A stretch of 64,000 bases of DNA from the NCBI RefSeq assembly GCF_041200025.1, contig NZ_CP165628.1, forward strand, positions 3,968,001-4,032,000. Reading direction: 5' to 3'. The translations under genes and the position numbers were made by a program. Positions 57,482 through 64,000 of the stretch are shown in pieces. This DNA comes from Rouxiella sp. WC2420. GTDB lineage: Bacteria; Pseudomonadota; Gammaproteobacteria; Enterobacterales; Enterobacteriaceae. The first letter of the stretch is position 1; each line of letters starts with the position of its first letter. Under the pieces are notes generated by a model that saw only the letters and a list, made by a program, of their open reading frames with translations, was not told the origin of the DNA and made no database searches.

Positions 57482-57500
57482 CAGGGGTATTTCACCCCTG
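57482..57500. terminator. Short palindrome at the end of the effector/nei convergence
   Basis: CAGGGGT-ATTTC-ACCCCTG overlaps the last codons of nei. Weak as a terminator because no T-run follows. Confidence 0.35.
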
Positions 57501-58286
57501 ACATCCAGGACAATAAAAGAACGGTCGTGTAGAAACGCTGGTTTTCACAATCGTTTCACCACAACGTTCGCAGGACTTGCCTTCTCGAGCAAAGACCTTG
57601 AAGCGGAACATGGCGCCGTGATGCACGTTTTCGTCCATAGTGCCGCGCATGGCGTAGGAATGGCGAGCAATCGACAAGCAAGCATCGGCAAGCGAGTCCA
57701 GTTGGCTTTCGCTCAGATCTGACGGCCTGTGCGACGGCAACAGCTCCGCCAGCCAGAGGATTTCTGCACGCAAATAGTTGCCCAGTCCAGCGAGAAAAGC
57801 CTGATCGAGCAGCATACCGCCCAACTGGCGATTACAAAAACGCTTAGACATCAGGCGTGATTTTACCTGCTCGGGGGTAAGCTTCTCGTCCAGCACATCG
57901 GGTCCGATACGCTGCAAGAAAGGATGCTGATAAACTTCCACCGTGGGCCAAATTTCAATATCCGAGGCGCTGTACAGCAAAATTGCACTGTCCGGTGTGG
58001 CAATTTTTACCCGAAGGGATCGCTTGCCGTGATCAATCACGTCACCGGGGTTAAATACCCGCCAGATACCGTACAGCTGGTTGTGGCTATACAACGTCAG
58101 GTCGTTAGTAAAATGGGTCAATAAAGCTTTGCCACGGGTTTCAATGGCCTTGACCCGCTGACCAATCAAGGCTGGCTGATAAGGCTGCAGCTTTGGAAAT
58201 GCAAACCAGACATCGGTAAGTGGCTTATCCACGACGGCTTGTTCAAGCTGATCCGCTGCCCGGCGGATTTCTGGACCTTCAGGCAT
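57492..58286 (-). CDS. nei: Endonuclease VIII (DNA glycosylase/AP lyase)
   Basis: A 264-residue base-excision repair enzyme (263 in E. coli) that removes oxidised pyrimidines. After removal of Met1, Pro2 and Glu3 of [14 protein letters not shown] are catalytic. A C-terminal zinc finger has [25 protein letters not shown]. Start overlaps the pcp stop by one base (CATTAA), so the two are coupled. It is convergent with the effector gene. Confidence 0.95.
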   Translation of the reverse strand: MPEGPEIRRAADQLEQAVVDKPLTDVWFAFPKLQPYQPALIGQRVKAIETRGKALLTHFTNDLTLYSHNQLYGIWRVFNPGDVIDHGKRSLRVKIATPDSAILLYSASDIEIWPTVEVYQHPFLQRIGPDVLDEKLTPEQVKSRLMSKRFCNRQLGGMLLDQAFLAGLGNYLRAEILWLAELLPSHRPSDLSESQLDSLADACLSIARHSYAMRGTMDENVHHGAMFRFKVFAREGKSCERCGETIVKTSVSTRPFFYCPGCQG

Positions 58287-58936
58287 TAATGTGTTGCTCC
58301 TTCCGCTACTGCTAAATCTTGTTCAGTATGTAAAGTGATTGCTATTGTCAATTCAAGAGCTTCCAGCAATGTTTTTTCCGACATACTGGCGCTGCCGGGA
58401 TGCAACGCCGCCTGCTCGGGCAAATAAGGCACGTGGATAAAACCGCCCTTTTCTATCTTGCTGTCAATTTGTGCCATACGATGCAGCAGGCCGTACATTA
58501 CGTGATTGCAAACATAGGTACCCGCCGTTTGCGATACAGAAGCCGGTATTCCCGCTTCGCGCAGCCCGTTGACCAGCGCCTTGATCGGCAGGCATGAGAA
58601 ATAGGCCGCCGGACCGCCAGCGACAATCGGCTGGTCTATCGGCTGTTGACCGTCATTATCGGGAATGCGCGCATCGTCAACGTTTATCCCAATACGCTCA
58701 ATGCTGAAATCGGTGCGGCCACCGGCCTGCCCTACACAAATCACCATCAGCGGATCAACCTCATCGATCGCCTTGTTCAACGCTTTGATTGCCTTACCAA
58801 ATACACACGGCAACTGACGTACGGCAAGGCTTACGCCTGATATTTGCAGATCTTTCAATTTACTGACCACTTCCCAGGAAGGGTTGACGCGTTCGCCACC
58901 AAAGGGCTCGAAACCAGTTACTAGAACTTTACGCAT
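58286..58936 (-). CDS. pcp: Pyrrolidone-carboxylate peptidase (pyroglutamyl peptidase I)
   Basis: A 216-residue cysteine peptidase of family C15 that removes N-terminal pyroglutamate from peptides, releasing 5-oxoproline. It starts [23 protein letters not shown]; the catalytic Cys is in [14 protein letters not shown] (near residue 145) and the Glu near residue 81. It lies between nei and pxpA, which degrade 5-oxoproline, so product and consumer are neighbours. In E. coli there is no pcp in this place. Confidence 0.92.
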   Translation of the reverse strand: MRKVLVTGFEPFGGERVNPSWEVVSKLKDLQISGVSLAVRQLPCVFGKAIKALNKAIDEVDPLMVICVGQAGGRTDFSIERIGINVDDARIPDNDGQQPIDQPIVAGGPAAYFSCLPIKALVNGLREAGIPASVSQTAGTYVCNHVMYGLLHRMAQIDSKIEKGGFIHVPYLPEQAALHPGSASMSEKTLLEALELTIAITLHTEQDLAVAEGATH

Positions 58937-59051
58937 TAATATTCCTCAGGCGCAGAGATGGAGATGCGCGAAGTGTTTTAACTGCCACGACGACTCAATA
59001 TCTTAAAGCCGCGTGGCTCAGTTTCGGTGTTTATGGTCTTGGCAACTGCGA

Positions 59052-59789
59052 TTAACCCGCGTTTACCTGGATATTTTTCTCGGCGAAAGCCGCGCGCAGG
59101 CTGCGAGCAAAGGCTAGCGCGTGCGCGCCGTCGCCGTGCAGGCAAACAGTATCGGCCTGAACCGGGACTTTAACGCCGTCTCGGCTCACGACCTGTTGGT
59201 CGATAATCATGCTCAACGTTTGCTCAAGTGCCAGCTCATCAGTTTCAATCATCGCATCAGGCTGACTGCGCGGAACCAGATTGCCATTACTTTGATAGCG
59301 ACGATCGGCGAAAACTTCCTGACGCGTTTGCAGTCCCAGTCGCTCACCGGCGCGGATGAGTTCACTGCCCGCCAGCCCGACCAATTTTAGAGAAGCATCG
59401 ACATCACGTACCGCTCTGGCGATCGCGTCAGACAAAGCCGGGTCAGTCGCTGCCTGGTTGTAGAGCATACCGTGCGGCTTGACATGAACCATTTTGCCAC
59501 CCTCGGCGCGGGCAATTGCCGCCAGAGCACCAAGCTGATAAACCACCTGCGCGTAAACAGTTTCCGGCGGCAGCTGCATCGCCGTGCGGCCAAAGTTTTC
59601 CCGATCCGGGAAGCTGGGATGCGCGCCAATCGCCACGCCGTATTGAACTGCCCAGCGCACAGATTGGCGCATGGTTTCAGCATCGCCAGCGTGGAAACCG
59701 CAGGCGATATTGGCGGAACTGACCAGCTGCAACAGAGCTTCGTCGTTTTCGCAGCCTTCGCCCAAATCCGCATTTAAATCAACGTTCAT
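59052..59789 (-). CDS. pxpA: 5-oxoprolinase subunit A (LamB/YcsF family)
   Basis: A 245-residue subunit of the prokaryotic ATP-dependent 5-oxoprolinase. The start [22 protein letters not shown] at 59789 was chosen since it is the family's universal N-terminus; a frame running back to 59840 overlaps pxpC. Motifs include [10 protein letters not shown] and the C-terminal [15 protein letters not shown]. Overlaps the end of pxpC by 11 bases. With PxpB and PxpC it opens 5-oxoproline to glutamate. Confidence 0.93.
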   Translation of the reverse strand: MNVDLNADLGEGCENDEALLQLVSSANIACGFHAGDAETMRQSVRWAVQYGVAIGAHPSFPDRENFGRTAMQLPPETVYAQVVYQLGALAAIARAEGGKMVHVKPHGMLYNQAATDPALSDAIARAVRDVDASLKLVGLAGSELIRAGERLGLQTRQEVFADRRYQSNGNLVPRSQPDAMIETDELALEQTLSMIIDQQVVSRDGVKVPVQADTVCLHGDGAHALAFARSLRAAFAEKNIQVNAG

Positions 59790-60708
59790 GCAATCCCCAC
59801 TTAATTTGTTCAATGAAGCGATTTTGCTCTTTGTTGGCAAACAACGCCTCCTCCAGCGAGCATTTCACAAAGTGAACCGGCATGCCGAGACGGATCTGCG
59901 CCAGATTATAAAGATCGGCTTCGATCACGCAGGCGATACGCGGATAACCGCCGGTAGTCTGTGCATCGGCCATTAACACGATAGGCTGGCCACCGTGGGG
60001 AACCTGCACTACGCCAGGCACCAAACCGTGCGACAGCATTTCTCGATGAGTGTTACGTTTAAGTTCATGGCCGTGCAAACGATAGCCCATGCGGTTACTT
60101 TGCGGGCTTAACTGCCAAGCTGTGCGCCAAAAAGAATCACGCGCATCGTCGCTGAATTCATCGTATTCAGGTCCTGGAATGGCACGAATACGGTTACCAA
60201 ACAGCAGCTGTTTAACGCCAATGGATTTTTTCGGCAGATTTTTAGTTTTCCCGGCGGTTAAAACATCGCCGTCTTTCAAGGCTCGGCCTTCAAAACCACC
60301 AAACCCGGCCTTAAGATCGGTACTGCGTGAATCGAGTACCACGGGTACGTTAATTCCCCCCGCTACCGCCAGATAGCTGCGCATCCCACGAATGGGCGTT
60401 TTCAGGCTCAATACCTGCCCTGGTTTTACCGGATAGCACCAACCGGTCCACACAGATTCACCGTCAAGGGTGGCATGGCTGCCCGCACCAGTCAGGGCAA
60501 TCCAGCCTTTTTTAGTGAACTCAACGCTGAACTGACCCAAGGTAATTTCAATACCCGCGGCGTTTTCTTCGTTGCCCACCAGCAGATTGCCGATACGCAG
60601 CGCAGGTGCATCAAAGGCTCCTGATTGGCTGACGCCGAGCTGGCGATAGCCATCGCGCCCCAAATCCTGTACCGAGGTTAGCATCCCGGCACGTAAAATC
60701 TTTAACAT
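59779..60708 (-). CDS. pxpC: 5-oxoprolinase subunit C (KipA/allophanate hydrolase subunit 2 family)
   Basis: A 309-residue subunit of the 5-oxoprolinase, related to KipA. It starts [33 protein letters not shown], the typical opening, and has [10 protein letters not shown] (~216). It overlaps pxpB (start) by seven bases and pxpA (end) by 11, consistent with an operon. Confidence 0.94.
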   Translation of the reverse strand: MLKILRAGMLTSVQDLGRDGYRQLGVSQSGAFDAPALRIGNLLVGNEENAAGIEITLGQFSVEFTKKGWIALTGAGSHATLDGESVWTGWCYPVKPGQVLSLKTPIRGMRSYLAVAGGINVPVVLDSRSTDLKAGFGGFEGRALKDGDVLTAGKTKNLPKKSIGVKQLLFGNRIRAIPGPEYDEFSDDARDSFWRTAWQLSPQSNRMGYRLHGHELKRNTHREMLSHGLVPGVVQVPHGGQPIVLMADAQTTGGYPRIACVIEADLYNLAQIRLGMPVHFVKCSLEEALFANKEQNRFIEQIKWGLHER

Positions 60709-61358
60709 ACGCCCTCCTTCTGAGGCACAAAGCGTACCCGATCCCCGGGGCGTAATAGAGTCGGTAAGCGGCTGTCGGGATCAAACATCGACAGCGGCGT
60801 ATGGCCGATAAGCTGCCAACCACCGGGGGTAATCAACGGGTAGATGCCGGTTTGGCCGCCACCGATACCCACTGTTCCTGCTGGTACGCTCAAACGAGGT
60901 TCAGAATGGCGTGGGGTGGCCAGCACGTCGGGCATGCCGCCGAGGTAAGGGAATCCGGGCTGAAAACCGAGAAAATAGACGATGTACTCCGCGCCGCTGT
61001 GGCATTCGACTACCTGACTTGGGGTCATGCCGGTATGGCTGGCGACGCCGGAGAGATCGGGGCCGCCTTTGCCACCATAAACCACCGGAATTTCAATGAG
61101 TCGCGATTCCGGCTCAAAAGAGTTGCTGTCGTGCCACCAGCTTTGCAGGCGCTCAACGGCCTGTGCGGCGTAAGTCTGTGGTTCAGTCAGTAAGACGGTT
61201 AAATTATTCATACCTGGAATGACTTCTTTAACGCCGGGGAAGTCCACCACGCGTTGAGCCAGTCCCCAGATTCGCTGTTGGTTCGCCAATGACACCGGAG
61301 GCTCCAGTTCGAGAACGACCGCGCGTTCCCCTAACAAGTAACATCGTGCTGGTTGCAC
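60702..61358 (-). CDS. pxpB: 5-oxoprolinase subunit B (KipI/allophanate hydrolase subunit 1 family)
   Basis: A 218-residue subunit. The start was set at GTG 61358 ([21 protein letters not shown]) with TAGGAG eight bases upstream; a longer frame from 61454 adds a hydrophobic non-conserved stretch. Core motif [12 protein letters not shown] and HTPLSMFDP match the family. First gene of pxpBCA-pcp-nei; E. coli has the same order except for pcp. Confidence 0.93.
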   Translation of the reverse strand: MQPARCYLLGERAVVLELEPPVSLANQQRIWGLAQRVVDFPGVKEVIPGMNNLTVLLTEPQTYAAQAVERLQSWWHDSNSFEPESRLIEIPVVYGGKGGPDLSGVASHTGMTPSQVVECHSGAEYIVYFLGFQPGFPYLGGMPDVLATPRHSEPRLSVPAGTVGIGGGQTGIYPLITPGGWQLIGHTPLSMFDPDSRLPTLLRPGDRVRFVPQKEGVC

Positions 61359-61600
61359 TTGATAACTCCTAAGCCACAGAATTAATAGAATTAGAATGAT
61401 GATACAGTTAAAGATAACGTTATTTATACAACAGTTACAGACCCTACGTGCCACCTGAAAAACTTAACTTCTCGATGGTCAGGGGCTGAACTGCTAGGCT
61501 GTATGGCAAAGACCGCCTGTGTGTCTTATGTTTCTGCAAAACCCTGCCTGCGCGGAAGGCGTTGAAAAGCAGTGTGTTGCCTCAATGAAAGGAAGAAACA

Positions 61601-63076
61601 GTGAAAAAGACCTTTGGCGTTTTTTTTCCGCTCTATACCACCACATTACTGATGCTGCTTGGTTCAGGGCTTCTCACCACCTACGTCTCTCTTCGCCTAA
61701 GCGCCATTCACGTTAGCGGCGCGATGATTGGTGCGATTATTGCTGCCAACTATATTGGTCTGGTGATCGGCGGCAAGGTTGGCCACTTTTTGATTGCCCG
61801 CGTCGGGCATATCCGCGCCTATGTCTCCTGCTCGGGGATCATCACCGCCGCCGTGATAGGCCATGGACTGACCGAAATTATCCCCGTTTGGGTCGTGCTG
61901 CGATTAATTATCGGCCTGTGCATGATGTGCCAATATATGGTGCTGGAAAGCTGGCTCAACGATCAGTCTGACTCCAGCCAGCGCGGCGTGGTGTTCGGCT
62001 TTTATATGGCGGCGTCGTATCTCGGCATGGCTCTTGGCCAGGTTGTTTTGATGCTGCAAACCGATCTGGGGATGAGCACACTGTTGGTGATTGCCCTGTG
62101 TTTCGCACTCTGTTTAGTACCGATTGCGCTGACTACCCGCACCAAGGTCGGCCATATGTCGCCCGCGCCGATGGAGCTCAAGTATTTTATAGGCGCGATC
62201 CCCAAGGTGCTGGCGATTACGCTGGTAATTGGCATGATCGTTGGCTCGTTCTACGGCATGGCTCCGCTGTACGCAAACCAGCAGGGTCTGACTACTCAAC
62301 AGACGGGCCTGTTTATGGCGCTGGCGATATTTGCCGGTCTGGTGGCACAGTTTCCGCTGAGCTGGTTGTCCGACCGCTATAACCGTAATCTGCTGATGCG
62401 CATCAACGCCCTGCTGCTGGCGGTTGCAGCCCTGCCGCTGGCTATCTTCACCCACATTTCGTTCCCGCTGCTGCTCACCGTCGGTTTTATGGTTAGCCTG
62501 ATGCAATTTACGCTTTATCCGCTGATTGTCGCGCTGGCCAATGACATGATTGAACCCGAGCGCCGGGTTTCACTGTCCGCGTGTTTGTTGATGGCTTTCG
62601 GCGTCGGGGCCTGTATCGGGCCACTGGCAGTTGGCGCGCTGATTGAGCCGCTGGGTGGCAATATTCTTTATGCCTTTTTCGCTCTCTGCGGTGCGGCGAT
62701 CGTTGCCCTGAGTCGCAGCTCGGCTACGGAACAGCTGACGCAGATGGCGGAAGATGCACCCGTGCCGCACATCGCTATGCCCGACAGCCTGAGCAGTTCC
62801 CCGCTGTCGCCTGCGCTAAATCCCAATATTGACGAGCAGATGATCCAGGATCAGATGCCAGCGCCGGAAACTGCCGAGCAAAGCGAGCCTGAGACTGAAA
62901 CGGAAAACGAGTTGGAAACTCGCCCACAGGGCGCAGATCCTGATGCAGATACCGGCTTGCAGCGGGCGTTTATCCTGCTTGAAGACAGTGAGCTTCCGCC
63001 GACCCAACAGCCGCTGGAGCAAGAAGAAGACGAGGCAGATGCTGTGCCACCCAAAGTCGCACAGCAGGGTCGATAA
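61601..63076 (+). CDS. YcaD-like MFS transporter with an acidic C-terminal tail
   Basis: A 491-residue inner-membrane protein with 12 predicted spans (residues ~5-370) of the major facilitator superfamily, closest by eye to E. coli YcaD. The start is GTG 61601 with AAAGGAAG upstream; the nearby ATG 61585 is out of frame. Beyond the last span is a 115-residue cytoplasmic tail rich in Glu, Pro and Gln (ETETENELETRPQG, QQPLEQEEDEAD), absent from YcaD. Substrate unknown. It is convergent with ybgI (2-base gap, no separate terminator). Confidence 0.8.
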   Translation: MKKTFGVFFPLYTTTLLMLLGSGLLTTYVSLRLSAIHVSGAMIGAIIAANYIGLVIGGKVGHFLIARVGHIRAYVSCSGIITAAVIGHGLTEIIPVWVVLRLIIGLCMMCQYMVLESWLNDQSDSSQRGVVFGFYMAASYLGMALGQVVLMLQTDLGMSTLLVIALCFALCLVPIALTTRTKVGHMSPAPMELKYFIGAIPKVLAITLVIGMIVGSFYGMAPLYANQQGLTTQQTGLFMALAIFAGLVAQFPLSWLSDRYNRNLLMRINALLLAVAALPLAIFTHISFPLLLTVGFMVSLMQFTLYPLIVALANDMIEPERRVSLSACLLMAFGVGACIGPLAVGALIEPLGGNILYAFFALCGAAIVALSRSSATEQLTQMAEDAPVPHIAMPDSLSSSPLSPALNPNIDEQMIQDQMPAPETAEQSEPETETENELETRPQGADPDADTGLQRAFILLEDSELPPTQQPLEQEEDEADAVPPKVAQQGR

Positions 63077-63078
63077 GT

Positions 63079-63822
63079 TTAGGCCGGGTTATCAATATCA
63101 ATAAAGGTAACATCTAAACCGTGCTCTGCGGCGAGCCAATCGCCCAGAGCTTTCACGCCGTAGCGTTCGCTGGCGTGATGACCGGCAGCAAAAAAGTGCA
63201 GCCCCATTTCACGAGCAATATGAATCGTCTGCTCAGACACTTCCCCGGTGATAAAGGCATCAACGCCATAATCGGCAGCCTGTTGAATAAAGCCCTGGCC
63301 GCCTCCGGTACACCATGCCACCCGACGAATTTCTCGCGGCCCACCCTCGGAACTGTGCAAAACCTTGCGACCAAGCTGTTGCTCGATTTTCTGGTGGAAA
63401 GCTTCGGCGGGCACGGCAACCGGCAGTTCCCCGTAAGGGACCAACGGCATGATTTCACCTAGCACGTTGATCCCCAACAGGCGGGCTAGCTGCGCATTGT
63501 TACCTAACTCGGGGTGAGCGTCTAACGGCAGGTGGTAACCAAACAAATTAATATCGTTTAGCAGCAGGGTTTTCAAACGGTTACGTTTCATGCCACGCAC
63601 CGCCGCCGGTTCATTTTTCCAGAAATAACCATGGTGGACGATAATAGTGTCCGCACCGTGTTGAACGGCTGCGTCCAGCAGTTTCTGGCTTGCGGTAACG
63701 CCGGTTACAATTCGCTTAACCTCAGTGCCGCCTTCAACCTGTAGGCCATTCGGCGCATAATCCTTGAAGGTGTCCACGGCCAGCTTCAGGTCGATTAATT
63801 TTTCTAGCTCAATATTGTTCAT
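63079..63822 (-). CDS. ybgI: YbgI, NIF3-family metal-binding protein
   Basis: A 247-residue protein of the NIF3/GTP cyclohydrolase I type 2-homologue family, with a toroidal hexamer and a di-metal site in E. coli. Metal ligands: VHHGYFWK (near residue 63), AHPELGNNAQ (near 101), ITGEVSEQT and AGHHASERYG near residue 215-220. Two adjacent ATGs exist (63825, 63822). Function is not settled in any bacterium. Position matches E. coli, where ybgI precedes the pxp genes. Confidence 0.93.
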   Translation of the reverse strand: MNNIELEKLIDLKLAVDTFKDYAPNGLQVEGGTEVKRIVTGVTASQKLLDAAVQHGADTIIVHHGYFWKNEPAAVRGMKRNRLKTLLLNDINLFGYHLPLDAHPELGNNAQLARLLGINVLGEIMPLVPYGELPVAVPAEAFHQKIEQQLGRKVLHSSEGGPREIRRVAWCTGGGQGFIQQAADYGVDAFITGEVSEQTIHIAREMGLHFFAAGHHASERYGVKALGDWLAAEHGLDVTFIDIDNPA

Positions 63823-63865
63823 CACTTTCTTCCAATTTGCCAGGCGGAAAACTCGCGCCAGACGA

Positions 63866-64000
63866 TTAAAACGTTTGGCTATCGCCCTGCTGCATAAAGA
63901 TAAAGTTTACGCCGAGCTGATTACCCTGTTCAAGCTGGCGGATAATGTCGGCTCGAGGGTCTGCACCGGCGGTCAGGCTCGGTTTGATATGGCTGATCAC
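63866..64000 (-). CDS. C-terminal end of an unrecognised gene (window edge)
   Basis: An open frame with 44 residues up to a TAA at 63866, ending LGVNFIFMQQGDSQTF. It begins outside the window. The sequence is soluble in composition. I do not recognise the family; in E. coli phrB or dtpD lies near here, but the tail does not match those in memory. Confidence 0.45.
   Translation of the reverse strand: MISHIKPSLTAGADPRADIIRQLEQGNQLGVNFIFMQQGDSQTF

Overview
This window looks like chromosome from a gamma-proteobacterium of the order Enterobacterales. Gene order from pgl through gal, gpmA/aroG, nadA, tol-pal, cyd, suc, sdh and gltA to nei/pxp/ybgI follows the Escherichia coli 16-17 min region read in reverse, and protein similarity by eye suggests a Yersiniaceae-like genus (Serratia/Rahnella/Rouxiella type). 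The genus is an inference and was not tested.

Layout. 1-5733 (+): the end of a methionine-type aminotransferase, an amino-acid-binding periplasmic protein, a run of small redox/electrophile-handling genes (curA-like, DJ-1/PfpI, ybhB) and the lipoprotein ybhC. 5815-10683: pgl, ybhA, the 51-residue acrZ and modE-modF, without the modABC transporter that E. coli has between ybhA and acrZ. 10684-12258: a repeat-rich, gene-free block. 12259-16522: galETKM with a GalR looping promoter. 16598-22263: a Fur-box TonB-dependent receptor, psiF, gpmA, aroG and ybgS. 22385-26196: a BvgAS/EvgAS-like two-component pair. 26250-30760: zitB, a glycosyltransferase plus beta-propeller pair where E. coli has pnuC, and nadA with a NadR box. 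30761-33264: a heptamer microsatellite, a structured repeat and a tRNA-Lys array with eight truncated tRNA-tail copies. 33265-39241: cpoB-pal-tolBARQ-ybgC. 39476-42339: cydABX. 43193-53092: sucDCBA and sdhBADC, all transcribed leftward, divergent from gltA (53899-55182). 55361-57436: a low-GC gene for a probable host-directed cysteine protease. 57492-61358: pxpBCA-pcp-nei (leftward). 61601-64000: an MFS transporter, ybgI and the end of an unrecognised gene.

Most of the window is core metabolism: galactose use, glycolysis, aromatic and NAD synthesis, the Tol-Pal envelope machine, cytochrome bd and the TCA cycle. Three things stand out. (1) The 55361 gene combines a C-terminal His/Asp/Gln/Cys arrangement like the SseL/ElaD/Ulp1 clan CE deubiquitinases with an N-terminal region rich in PPxY and YEEI-type tyrosine motifs. 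(2) A dispersed element of about 270 bp (three copies) has primary sequences that diverge while at least four hairpins are kept by paired changes, as expected of a structured RNA. (3) The tRNA-Lys array carries repeated units made of the tRNA 3' end plus a fixed insertion in the T-arm, similar in layout to the rtT repeats of E. coli tyrT.
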